13,022 nt of DNA from Thermoplasmata archaeon (GTDB lineage: Archaea > Thermoplasmatota > Thermoplasmata > GCA-020350865): positions 233,273 through 246,294 of the forward strand of contig CP070672.1 in assembly GCA_020351895.1 (NCBI GenBank), read 5' to 3'. How positions within the stretch are numbered: position 1 is the first letter of the stretch; each line of letters begins with the position of its first letter. A program made the translations under genes and the position numbers. This document shows positions 6,457 to 13,022 of this stretch, piece after piece. The notes below the pieces were generated by a model that was given only the letters and a program-made list of their open reading frames with translations, ran no database searches and was not told the DNA's origin.

Positions 6457-7644
6457 TCAATCCTTTATGTGCTTTTTCACAACTTCCCAGAACTTTCTAT
6501 TGCTCACCCTGCCCTTCTGCTCCCCTATTGCTTTAATTTCTCTTAGTATATCGCAAACCTCTTCCTCTGTGGCCTCAATACCCTTCTCCTTGAGCCTGTC
6601 CTTGACCACGGTTTTTCCGCTGTGCTTACCCAGAACCAGCCGCCTTTTGTTGCCAACAAGTGCAGGGGGAATCGCTTCGTATGTCATGGGACATTCAATT
6701 GTGGCTGCTACATGAATTCCTGATTCATGGGAGAATGCATGCTTTCCAACAAGGGGTTTGTTCTTGGATATCTTAATACCCGAGAGTCTCTCCACGAGGT
6801 CTGAGAGGTCTTTAAAACATTCTGTATTTATTCCTAGGTCTTTATTATAAAGTACCTTCATGGCCACAACGAACTCCTCCAGTGCTAAATTTCCTCCCCT
6901 TTCTCCTATTCCATTTACAGTGGTGGCAACAGCCGATGCTCCGCACTGCACTCCGGTCAATGCATTTGCCAAAGCCAGTCCGAAATCATTGTGGAGATGT
7001 ATCGAAAATGGAGTCTTAATACTCTGAGCAACTTTCGTAGCAAGATTCTTCATGCCTTCAGGGGAGATGCAGCCTACTGTATCTGTTAAACCTATTCTGT
7101 CAGCCCCATGCTCCTCGGCTATCCGATTTATTTCTTCAAGAAAACTGTATTCTGTTCTTGTGCTGTCTTCGGTGCTGAAACTGGTTTTAAGGCCGTGATC
7201 CTTTGCATACTGGACAAGTGAGCCGGTATTTTCTAGGACCTCCTCCTCGGTCATTCTGAGCTTGTACTTGAGATGAAGTGGTGATGATGCAATAAATAAA
7301 AGAATCATGTCGATATCACAGTCTAGGCAGACATCTATATCCTCCTTTCTGAGCCTGGACAAGGCCAGTATCTCAGCTGAAAGACCCTCCTTTTTCACAG
7401 CGGAAACTGCCTCTTTTTCCTCCTCTGAAACAGCAGGAAATCCTGCTTCAATCTGGGCTACACCTATCGCGTCAAGGGCCCTTGCAATGGTCAACTTCTC
7501 CTCCCTATTAAAAGAAACTCCCGGCATCTGCTCGCCATCTCTGAGTGTGCTGTCATAAACCGTGATCTTCTCTGGCAATGAACTCTTGGCAGCCACCTCT
7601 TTCATGAAGTTATATGGACTCACAGATACCTCTTGCTCGAACAT
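6457..7644 (-). CDS. Homocitrate / 2-isopropylmalate synthase family enzyme, short form lacking the regulatory domain
   Basis: The enzyme condenses acetyl-CoA with a 2-oxoacid by a Claisen reaction in a TIM barrel. Visible hallmarks are D31-STLRDGEQ (31-39), the EDSTRT segment (159-164), the metal-binding HLHND (216-220), GIGERGGN (245-252) and HESGIH (306-311). With 395 residues it lacks the C-terminal allosteric domain of leucine-regulated LeuA. FIASSPLHLKYKL and EDSTRT resemble, from memory, archaeal homocitrate synthase (AksA) more than LeuA, but isopropylmalate or citramalate synthase cannot be excluded. AksA would imply 2-oxosuberate for coenzyme B or a related long 2-oxoacid; a lysine-type homocitrate synthase is the other option. 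ATG at 7644 has a TATA-like box 27 bases upstream and no ribosome-binding motif, so the mRNA is probably leaderless. No leuCD-like partners are in the window. Confidence 0.88.
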   Translation of the reverse strand: MFEQEVSVSPYNFMKEVAAKSSLPEKITVYDSTLRDGEQMPGVSFNREEKLTIARALDAIGVAQIEAGFPAVSEEEKEAVSAVKKEGLSAEILALSRLRKEDIDVCLDCDIDMILLFIASSPLHLKYKLRMTEEEVLENTGSLVQYAKDHGLKTSFSTEDSTRTEYSFLEEINRIAEEHGADRIGLTDTVGCISPEGMKNLATKVAQSIKTPFSIHLHNDFGLALANALTGVQCGASAVATTVNGIGERGGNLALEEFVVAMKVLYNKDLGINTECFKDLSDLVERLSGIKISKNKPLVGKHAFSHESGIHVAATIECPMTYEAIPPALVGNKRRLVLGKHSGKTVVKDRLKEKGIEATEEEVCDILREIKAIGEQKGRVSNRKFWEVVKKHIKD

Positions 7645-7666
7645 GGGTATGAAACCACTATATTAG

Positions 7667-7675
7667 TTTAAAAAA
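7667..7675 (-). promoter_or_regulatory. TATA box of the homocitrate/isopropylmalate-synthase gene
   Basis: The minus strand reads TAATTTTTTAAAC, centred 27 bases before the ATG at 7644, with no Shine-Dalgarno sequence between. The same T-run may help end transcription of the upstream 64-residue gene. Confidence 0.45.
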
Positions 7676-7720
7676 TTATGGGCTAGGAGATTGAGGGGGT
7701 GACTATATATGTTTCAGTCT

Positions 7721-7915
7721 TCAGAATTGGCTTTCATATCGTTTATTAACAAGCTTGCATCCCCAATTATTGGGAGGATCATAAAAACACATTTTCTTTG
7801 CATCGCCTTTTGAGAATTTAACACATCCCCAACACTGACTAAATAATCTAACTCGCTTTTCCTCTCTTATCTGTTCACAGATTTGATATGCAATATCTTC
7901 AGGTATGGGTTTCAA
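7721..7915 (-). CDS. Small cysteine-containing protein, 64 residues
   Basis: The product is an unrecognised soluble protein with five cysteines (C13, C28, C31, C43, C53), two of them in a CWGC motif, plus FYDPPNNWGC near the end. This spacing suggests a zinc or iron-sulfur site, but no named family is recalled. The start is TTG at 7915, with AGAAGGTG placed 5 bases before it; the nearby ATG at 7919 is out of frame and stops after six codons. It follows the flavodoxin-like gene by 40 bases on the same strand and is likely in its transcript, so a redox role is a reasonable guess only. Confidence 0.68.
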   Translation of the reverse strand: MKPIPEDIAYQICEQIREEKRVRLFSQCWGCVKFSKGDAKKMCFYDPPNNWGCKLVNKRYESQF

Positions 7916-7955
7916 ACATGCACCTTCTTACCGTATTTTAATCAGGATTACCTAA

Positions 7956-8390
7956 TTATACAATTCCTTCAACCCATTCACGCAGACTATCCTCATAACC
8001 TTCTGGGAGCCCATTTCCTTCAAAACTCCCTTCTCCAATCCTGAAATCAATAGATGATACTTTCACCATTTTCTTCTTTTTGCTGAGCAGTTTCTCCATC
8101 TTTTTCAAGGCGATGGCCCTCTTCATTCCGTGGGTGCTTATCAGTGCATACTTCTTTCCTTCCATCGGGGGCAATTTCTTCAGGTACTTCCGTATCCCTT
8201 TTGCGATATTGAACGCTTCCGAGGCACCGGAGAATATATACATATCTGCAGGAGGCAACTGAGAAGGATCCGCCTTTGGCGCATTTATTACCTGGACCTC
8301 ATGTCCTTTTGTCCTGAGCGCTTCATCCACAAAATCCACACATTTTTTCCCGTTACCAAACCTGGAGGAATATACTATTACAAATTTCAT
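7956..8390 (-). CDS. Flavodoxin-like domain protein
   Basis: This 144-residue cytoplasmic protein has a flavodoxin fold. The first strand and phosphate loop read MKFVIVYSSRFGNGKKC (compare the TxTGNT loop of flavodoxins). A second strand has HEVQVINA, a third MYIFSGASEAFNI, and a fourth KYALISTHGM, in the order of an alternating alpha/beta FMN fold. A basic patch (LLSKKKKMVKV, about 101-111) is unusual for an electron-transfer flavodoxin, which is normally acidic, so it may bind FMN for another role. The start at 8390 has GGGTGTTGGA immediately upstream and a TATA box about 34 bases away. It is divergent from the GNAT gene and followed by the cysteine-containing protein. Confidence 0.82.
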   Translation of the reverse strand: MKFVIVYSSRFGNGKKCVDFVDEALRTKGHEVQVINAPKADPSQLPPADMYIFSGASEAFNIAKGIRKYLKKLPPMEGKKYALISTHGMKRAIALKKMEKLLSKKKKMVKVSSIDFRIGEGSFEGNGLPEGYEDSLREWVEGIV

Positions 8391-8419
8391 TCCAACACCC
8401 GGGATTTGATTGGGTTTAT

Positions 8420-8429
8420 TATATTTAAA
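8420..8429 (-). promoter_or_regulatory. TATA box of the flavodoxin-like gene
   Basis: TTTAAATATA on minus lies about 34 bases upstream of the ATG at 8390, predicting a start near 8398 and a very short leader. A second AT-rich box (about 8444-8454) is also possible. Confidence 0.45.
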
Positions 8430-8461
8430 AGTGATGACCTCAGCATAAATATAAGCTTTGT

Positions 8462-8500
8462 CACAAGAAAATGTGCAACCTCACATTCATTCAATATGTG
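8462..8500. promoter_or_regulatory. Alternating CACA/TGTG half-sites before the GNAT promoter
   Basis: CACA at 8462, TGTG at 8472, CACA at 8482 and TGTG at 8497 alternate in orientation; the first three are spaced exactly 10 bases apart. The last ends 3 bases before the TATA box of the GNAT gene. Regulator binding between the divergent genes is possible; no known regulator is matched. Confidence 0.25.
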
Positions 8501-8503
8501 AAG

Positions 8504-8512
8504 TTTTTTATA
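8504..8512 (+). promoter_or_regulatory. TATA box of the plus-strand GNAT gene
   Basis: TTTTTTATA is centred about 29 bases before the ATG at 8537 and there is no ribosome-binding motif, so the transcript is probably leaderless or nearly so. Confidence 0.5.
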
Positions 8513-8536
8513 GCAATTGATAAATAAAGATAATAG

Positions 8537-9019
8537 ATGATCAATATTCGCAAAATTGAATCTGAGGATGATATAGAGATTGTAAGAGATCTTATCTTAG
8601 AGTATGGCCGTATAAGGAACTTTGACGCCGCCATGGGTGATTATAAAAAAGAACTTGCCGAGCTCCCAGGAGAGTACTCTTTACCCCATGGTTGTCTTCT
8701 AATTGCTTTTTATGATGATGAGCCTGTGGGATGTGTGGCAATACGAAAGATTAATGATGATTTCTGTGAAATGAAAAGACTCTATGTAAAGCCAAGATTT
8801 AGAGGTAAGAAAATCGGTAAAGCACTTGTTCTCGAGCTTATTTCCGAAGCTTGTGAAATTGGTTACAAATTCATGAGATTGGATAATCATCCCTGGATGA
8901 TCGAGGCTGAATCACTTTACAAATCAGTTGGATTTAAAGAAATTGAAGCATATCGTTTTAATCCTATAGAAGGGGCCAAATTCTTTGAACTTGATTTGAG
9001 AAAATATGTACCAAATTAA
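8537..9019 (+). CDS. GNAT-family N-acetyltransferase
   Basis: The product is a 160-residue acetyltransferase that uses acetyl-CoA; the acceptor is unknown. Motif A is CEMKRLYVKPRFRGKKIGKA (77-96). The pyrophosphate loop R89-G-K-K-I-G has lysine where most members have the second glycine. Motif B is AESLYKSVGFKEI (124-136), and the C-terminus GAKFFELDL (146-154) is typical of bacterial-style small GNATs. The gene is visibly richer in A and T at third codon positions than the operon to its right, which with the bacterial flavour suggests possible transfer (inference). It is transcribed alone and followed by a T-run. Confidence 0.88.
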   Translation: MINIRKIESEDDIEIVRDLILEYGRIRNFDAAMGDYKKELAELPGEYSLPHGCLLIAFYDDEPVGCVAIRKINDDFCEMKRLYVKPRFRGKKIGKALVLELISEACEIGYKFMRLDNHPWMIEAESLYKSVGFKEIEAYRFNPIEGAKFFELDLRKYVPN

Positions 9020-9036
9020 TTCACGAAATATGATTA

Positions 9037-9044
9037 TTTTTTTT
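9037..9044 (+). terminator. T-run terminator after the plus-strand GNAT gene
   Basis: Eight T (9037-9044) lie 17 bases after the stop codon and only 2 bases from the end of the convergent small gene. Confidence 0.5.
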
Positions 9045-9046
9045 AC

Positions 9047-9271
9047 CTATTTCCCTTCCCTCTTTCTCGTGTAAATGGTCTTGTACTTATCCATGTCCTC
9101 TTCAAGACAGACGCTGCAATCCCCTTCAATCTCCTCTTTTGTGGCAGGCTCCAATCGAACCTCATAACCAAGTGATTCGTATAGCTCCTTCGCCTCGCTC
9201 AATCTGGGTCCGTCATAAGTAAACTGTCTCTCCCAGCCTTCCTTTTTTAATCGCTCTTCAGTTTTAGTTAT
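9047..9271 (-). CDS. Small conserved-looking protein with an apparent ATA start
   Basis: The reading frame encodes about 74 residues and looks genuinely coding: WERQFTYDGPRLSEAKELYE, then SLGYEVRLEPAT, then a GDCSVC motif (C52, C55) and IYTRKREGK. It resembles, from memory, small archaeal and bacterial hypothetical proteins with a CxxC near the end; the function is unknown. In frame there is a TAG at 9286-9284 and no ATG, GTG or TTG before the conserved part. Instead, ATA at 9271-9269 follows a near-perfect ribosome-binding site (GGGGTGAT, 9275-9282) by 3 bases. So either ATA is the start, or an ATG was lost and the gene is damaged. It follows the minus-strand GNAT gene by 54 bases and is likely the last gene of that operon. 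Confidence 0.65.
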   Translation of the reverse strand: MTKTEERLKKEGWERQFTYDGPRLSEAKELYESLGYEVRLEPATKEEIEGDCSVCLEEDMDKYKTIYTRKREGK

Positions 9272-9274
9272 GTT

Positions 9275-9282
9275 ATCACCCC
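9275..9282 (-). promoter_or_regulatory. Ribosome-binding site that fixes an ATA start
   Basis: GGGGTGAT on minus contains GGTGAT, a perfect complement to the AUCACC of the archaeal 16S 3' end. It sits 3 bases before ATA, and the only GTG nearby (inside the motif) opens a frame that stops after three codons. Confidence 0.55.
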
Positions 9283-9325
9283 GCTAGAACTGATTAAATG
9301 TGCTTAATGTAATGTCATATTGTTT

Positions 9326-9781
9326 TCATATACTCTTCTCAAGGTTGATGGTCTGCGAAGGAGCGAACCCTGATTTATTGAAGAATTTAGAAAGTGGAAT
9401 GTTGCCCCTGTCCACAAGGGTCTGTATGTTCTCGACGCCCGCTTTCCTCAGATGATTTTCGAACTCATCAAGTAGCTGGGTTCCCAAGCCCTGGCCACTG
9501 AAATCTGGATCGATTCCGATGGTATCAAGGGATGCGGTCTTCTGAGGTATACCGAACTCGCCCGTGAAGATGTTGCCCATGACAAAACCTATTACCTGGT
9601 TATTGTAGTCGGCAACAAGGGAGGTGGCAATACTGCCCTTTCTATCCAGTATCATGGAGATCTTCCTCTCGTAGTAATCCATTCTCTCGGCCCCGAATAC
9701 CTTGGCATCTATATCCACAACGGCCTCGATATCGTCCTTTCTCATCACACGTATATTCAACAACTCCTGATCTATCTTCAT
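9326..9781 (-). CDS. GNAT-family N-acetyltransferase
   Basis: The product is a 151-residue acetyltransferase. Motif A is ASLDTIGIDPDFSGQGLGTQLL (83-104), with SGQGLG as the acetyl-CoA pyrophosphate loop (serine at the usual Arg/Gln position). Motif B is the FFNKSGFAPSQTINLEKS end (133-150). LADFFxxxGF-type C-termini occur in RimI-like enzymes, but no protein substrate can be named. The start ATG at 9781 follows GGAGGGGATAGAATC. It lies 41 bases after the NuoG-like gene on the same strand, so it is probably in that operon. It is unrelated in detail to the other GNAT in the window. Confidence 0.87.
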   Translation of the reverse strand: MKIDQELLNIRVMRKDDIEAVVDIDAKVFGAERMDYYERKISMILDRKGSIATSLVADYNNQVIGFVMGNIFTGEFGIPQKTASLDTIGIDPDFSGQGLGTQLLDEFENHLRKAGVENIQTLVDRGNIPLSKFFNKSGFAPSQTINLEKSI

Positions 9782-9822
9782 GATTCTATCCCCTCCATGA
9801 TAGATAAATGCACTACAAATTA

Positions 9823-11745
9823 TTAAAACAAATCGTCTAATTCATCCTCCCCACCGCCAGGCATCTCGCCGTATTTCTGAAGGTGCAGTTGCAGAAGCTC
9901 GCTTTCCCTTTGGGAGTACATCCTGTCCTCCTCGAATTTGAAGAACCTGGCATTGGAGTCGAGCTCTGCCGTAATATCGCTATGTAGGTTCATGGTACCC
10001 TTGATCTTCAGCGTGTTTTTCTCCTCGTCGAGCAGGATATACACTCCCTCGCATTCCGGGACTTTTTCGACGTTTTCAGCTGTTAGTGTTAGCCATTCTT
10101 CAGGGGGAAGAGAAACCTCTGATATGAAGAGTCTTAGGTTGCAGTGTAGGCATCTTGCTGCTTCATAAACAGCATCCTCTTCAGTTAAGGATGTTTTCTT
10201 TTGGGCCTCTCCACTGCTCGATTTTGCATCCTTGCGTTCTAAAAAAGCGAATCCATCGATTCTTCCTATACAGGGGATTGGCTCTTCGGGTTCCAACAAG
10301 ACAGGAATTACCTCACCGCCTCCTACCAGGGATTGATCAATTGTTGCTGCCGCATTTCTTCCTTCAGCTACTTTCTCAGGAATGCCCAGGTTGGTGGTTG
10401 ATGTCATGTCACCTGCTGAAAATATCTTATCAGCTTCAGATGGTTCCATATTCGGAGAGGGAGAGGGGCCGATAGCGAGTAAAACAGCATCATATCCTTT
10501 TTCGAGCAATTGTTTTGGATCCTCTATATTGGATGATATTTGGATCTCGATACCAAGATTCATCAGATCGTCAAGTTCCCTTTTCAAGCACGCCTTTGTA
10601 AGCTCGGATGAGGATTCAGAGGTCCTCAATCTTCCCCCGGGCTCATCTTCTTTTTCAAAAACAGTTATATCATAGCCTTTCAGTCTCAGGAAGTACGCTC
10701 CACTCAATCCAGCCAGCCCACTACCAACCACAGCTATTTTCTTACCATTTTTATTGTTATTGAGTTTGGATTTCCATGAATCGTCATCTTGGAATCCCGA
10801 AAACACATGAAGATCCGCGATTGCGATGGGCTCGTTTACTTTGCCTCTTCGACAATCCTCTTCACAAGGGTGTTCACATAAGGTTCCTATTGTACCAGGC
10901 AGTGGTAAAGCCTCTCTGATAACCTTCTGGGCATCGGCATAATTTTTATCTGCTAAAAGATGAAGAAAACGTGGGACATCCACTCCTGCAGGGCAGGATG
11001 ATCTACAGGGGACCAGTACATTCTCCTTGGGTCCAGATGGGAGGTCTTTGTCCAAAAGAGCACCAGTGGGGCAGACCTCCACACAAGCCCCGCAGAACCT
11101 GCAGCCAGTATCTGCAAAAGAGCGGTTATAAGCGGTCCCGATTTCAACTTCATAACTCCTGCCTAAAAAGCCCAGGGTTCCTACTTTTCGAAGCTCCCTG
11201 CATGCTCTCACACATCTTCCGCATAGTATGCATAAACCGTAATTTCTTATGAAAAGTGGCTCGTCTTCAACCACTCGCTTTTCTTTAGGAACATATTTTG
11301 GTGTGTCCTCCCGAAAGCCAACATATTCCACGACCTTCTGAAGCTCGCAGGATCCGAACTTGGGACAACATCTTTCATCAACTGGTACATTGGTTGAGCA
11401 GGGCTCCCTTGTGCAGCCTTCCTTTTGAGCACAGGCAAGGCAGGCATGGGGATGTTCTTCTAGTATTAAAGACAAAATCTCCTTTCTCAGTTCGGAAAGC
11501 TGATCGTCAGTGGTTGTAACAACCAGATCATTGGTGGCAGGAGTTGTGCACGCACAGGGTAATCCTTTCAATCCCTCGATTTTGGTAATGCAGAGCCTGC
11601 ATGCTCCGAAGGGTACAAGATCAGGATGATTGCATAGTTTCGGGATGTAAATACCGGCTTTATCTGCTGCTTCCAATACAGTCATGCCTTGCCTGGCAGT
11701 TACATCCTGACCATCTATTTTCAATTTTATTTTGTCTTCTTCCAT
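9823..11745 (-). CDS. NuoG-like iron-sulfur protein fused to a shortened GltD/NfnB-type flavin module
   Basis: This 640-residue electron-transfer protein has, in order: a [2Fe-2S] domain (C38, C49, C52, C64); a His-Cys [4Fe-4S] site (H98, C102, C105, C111), then a cysteine-rich insert (C116, C126, C127, C133); two [4Fe-4S] ferredoxin motifs (C172-C182, C215-C225); a GltD-type cysteine domain (C247, C251, C290, C294, C298); an FAD Rossmann motif (GSGLAG 341-346, E364); AGD at 444-446, the usual C-terminal FAD motif; and CxxC at 532/535. The NAD(P)H-binding subdomain normally between LAIG (426) and AGD is absent. Residues from about 545 form a tail ending DELDDLF. There is no H-cluster or molybdopterin domain, so it relays electrons rather than being the catalytic subunit. 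ATG at 11745 has GGAG 8 bases upstream; TTG at 11751 is too close. It is 12 bases downstream of the NuoF-like gene and surely co-transcribed. Confidence 0.87.
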   Translation of the reverse strand: MEEDKIKLKIDGQDVTARQGMTVLEAADKAGIYIPKLCNHPDLVPFGACRLCITKIEGLKGLPCACTTPATNDLVVTTTDDQLSELRKEILSLILEEHPHACLACAQKEGCTREPCSTNVPVDERCCPKFGSCELQKVVEYVGFREDTPKYVPKEKRVVEDEPLFIRNYGLCILCGRCVRACRELRKVGTLGFLGRSYEVEIGTAYNRSFADTGCRFCGACVEVCPTGALLDKDLPSGPKENVLVPCRSSCPAGVDVPRFLHLLADKNYADAQKVIREALPLPGTIGTLCEHPCEEDCRRGKVNEPIAIADLHVFSGFQDDDSWKSKLNNNKNGKKIAVVGSGLAGLSGAYFLRLKGYDITVFEKEDEPGGRLRTSESSSELTKACLKRELDDLMNLGIEIQISSNIEDPKQLLEKGYDAVLLAIGPSPSPNMEPSEADKIFSAGDMTSTTNLGIPEKVAEGRNAAATIDQSLVGGGEVIPVLLEPEEPIPCIGRIDGFAFLERKDAKSSSGEAQKKTSLTEEDAVYEAARCLHCNLRLFISEVSLPPEEWLTLTAENVEKVPECEGVYILLDEEKNTLKIKGTMNLHSDITAELDSNARFFKFEEDRMYSQRESELLQLHLQKYGEMPGGGEDELDDLF

Positions 11746-11757
11746 TAACAATACTCC

Positions 11758-13022
11758 TTAATTTATGGCGCGAAAATCACATGCTGCTATGCACGCCCTG
11801 CACTTGATGCATTTTTGCTTATCGATTTTGGCCTTCTGCTTCTTTTCCCATAATACTGCCTCGGATGGACACGCTTTGTAGCATTTCCCACACATTGTGC
11901 AGGCCTCTTCATCAACATCGAATTCGATGAGTTCCAGACATACTGAAGCAGGGCATGTTTTTTCATTGATGTGAGCTTCGTATTCATCCCTGAAATATTT
12001 CAGGGTGGTAAGAACGGGATTGGGTGCGGTATTTCCCAGTCCACAAAGAGCTGTATCCTTTATTGCCATTGCCAGACGTTGGAGTTTTTCCAAATCCCCA
12101 GAAGAACCTTCCCCTCGGGCAATTCTCTCAAGGATGTCAAGCATCTTCTTCAAGCCAGCCCTGCAGGGTACACACTTACCGCAGGATTCCTTTACAGTGA
12201 AATTCAAGAAAAAGCGGGCGATATCCACCATACAGGAGGACTCGTCCATCACCACCAATCCCCCGGAGCCCATGATGGCGCCGGTTTCGGTTATTGATTC
12301 GTAGTCTATGCTCGTGTCAAGGAGATTCTCAGGCAGGCAGCCACCTGATGGGCCGCCTATCTGCACAGCCTTGAAGGGTAGTCTTTTTTTCGCCATGCCT
12401 CCCCCTGGTCCGAAGATCACATCTCTCAAAGTTGTACCCATGGGAACCTCCACAAGACCCGTATTCTTAACCCGACCTGCAAGGGCAAAGACCTTTGTTC
12501 CAGTGCTCTTTTCGGTTCCAATGGCTTTGTACCATTCTGCACCGTTGTTAATGATATGAGGTATGTTGGCCAGTGTCTCAACATTGTTTATGATTGTGGG
12601 ACAATCCCAGAGCCCTTTATTGGCAGGGAATGGAGGCCTTGGCCTTGGCATTCCCCTCTCACCTTCGATTGAGGCTAGAAGTGCTGTTTCCTCCCCGCAT
12701 ACAAAAGCTCCTGCGCCTTCTTTTATTTGGATATCGAAAGAAAAGCCAGAATCTTGTATTTTCTCACCTAGATAACCTGCCTCTTTGCACTGGTCTATTG
12801 CCCGTAAAATGCGCGTTATGGCAAGGGGATACTCTGTCCGAACATACACTATTCCCTCAGGAGCACCTATTGCATAACCTGCAATGAGCATGCCTTCAAT
12901 AACTGAAAAAGGATCTCCCTCCAGCACGCTGCGATCCATAAATGCTCCTGGGTCACCTTCATCGGCGTTGCATATAAGGTATTTCTTGTCACCTTTAGCC
13001 TTTCTTGCAAATCCCCACTTGA
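11758..13022 (-). CDS. NADH-oxidising flavoprotein, NuoF/HydB/HndC type with C-terminal ferredoxin domain, 5' end outside window
   Basis: The 420 visible residues start mid-gene; the frame continues past the right edge as [33 protein letters not shown] and [19 protein letters not shown] form the FMN and NADH pocket. [12 protein letters not shown] with a later CGLGN binds the [4Fe-4S] N3 cluster. The C-terminal about 55 residues add two ferredoxin motifs ([12 protein letters not shown] and [13 protein letters not shown]), the feature of HydB/HndC rather than respiratory NuoF. The family takes two electrons from NADH to FMN, or in bifurcating complexes splits them between ferredoxin and NAD. 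With the following NuoG-like gene it forms the NADH-side half of such a complex (inference); the partner catalytic subunit would lie outside. The N-terminal [2Fe-2S] domain that HydB proteins usually have is beyond the edge. Confidence 0.93.
   Translation of the reverse strand, partial: KWGFARKAKGDKKYLICNADEGDPGAFMDRSVLEGDPFSVIEGMLIAGYAIGAPEGIVYVRTEYPLAITRILRAIDQCKEAGYLGEKIQDSGFSFDIQIKEGAGAFVCGEETALLASIEGERGMPRPRPPFPANKGLWDCPTIINNVETLANIPHIINNGAEWYKAIGTEKSTGTKVFALAGRVKNTGLVEVPMGTTLRDVIFGPGGGMAKKRLPFKAVQIGGPSGGCLPENLLDTSIDYESITETGAIMGSGGLVVMDESSCMVDIARFFLNFTVKESCGKCVPCRAGLKKMLDILERIARGEGSSGDLEKLQRLAMAIKDTALCGLGNTAPNPVLTTLKYFRDEYEAHINEKTCPASVCLELIEFDVDEEACTMCGKCYKACPSEAVLWEKKQKAKIDKQKCIKCRACIAACDFRAIN

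Noticed and set aside
10155..10475. 106-residue plus-strand ORF opposite the NuoG-like gene
   Set aside because: Antisense shadow without promoter, ribosome-binding site or recognisable motifs.
11746..11751. TTG start at 11751 for the NuoG-like gene
   Set aside because: The GGAG motif is only 2 bases away; ATG at 11745 has proper spacing.

Overview
The window looks archaeal, most likely a euryarchaeon. A Thermoplasmatota-like lineage is possible, but I cannot confirm it without a search. The evidence is a stand-alone GMP synthase glutaminase subunit (archaea split GMP synthase in two), an archaeal-type valyl-tRNA synthetase, a CYTH protein of the archaeal CyaB class, and AT-rich boxes about 26-29 bases upstream of several start codons. 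The last is the spacing expected for leaderless archaeal mRNAs. Iron-sulfur NADH-oxidising subunits and a flavodoxin-like protein suggest an anaerobic lifestyle (inference).

Left part (1-2400, all minus strand): an SPFH/band-7 membrane protein, then guaAA, then a release-factor-like (Vms1/baeRF) gene cut by the window edge. Between the SPFH gene and guaAA lie three tandem units of 95 bp, two identical and one diverged. Each carries an inverted repeat, and the copy next to guaAA contains its start codon. Between the SPFH gene and valS is a gene-free stretch of about 450 bp with G-rich, imperfectly repeated sequence and a possible G-quadruplex.

Middle (2800-8400): valS on plus from an apparently leaderless promoter; a 75-residue conserved-looking small protein on plus behind a textbook TATA box; then, on minus, a CYTH/CyaB-like protein downstream of a short homocitrate/isopropylmalate-synthase-family enzyme. 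A flavodoxin-like gene on minus is followed by a 64-residue cysteine-containing protein.

Right part (8500-13022): an AT-rich GNAT acetyltransferase on plus, then a convergent minus-strand operon. In transcription order the operon is a HydB/NuoF-type NADH-oxidising flavoprotein (cut by the right edge), a NuoG-like iron-sulfur protein fused to a shortened GltD/NfnB-like flavin module and an unusual C-terminal tail, a second GNAT acetyltransferase, and a 74-codon gene that appears to start at ATA. The two large proteins probably form an NADH-linked electron-transfer module; the catalytic partner (hydrogenase, formate dehydrogenase or other) is not visible.

The items most worth a second look are the guaAA leader repeats, the fused NuoG-GltD protein that lacks the NAD(P)H-binding subdomain, the ATA-start gene, and the G-rich repeats upstream of valS. 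I saw no tRNA, rRNA, CRISPR array or insertion sequence.
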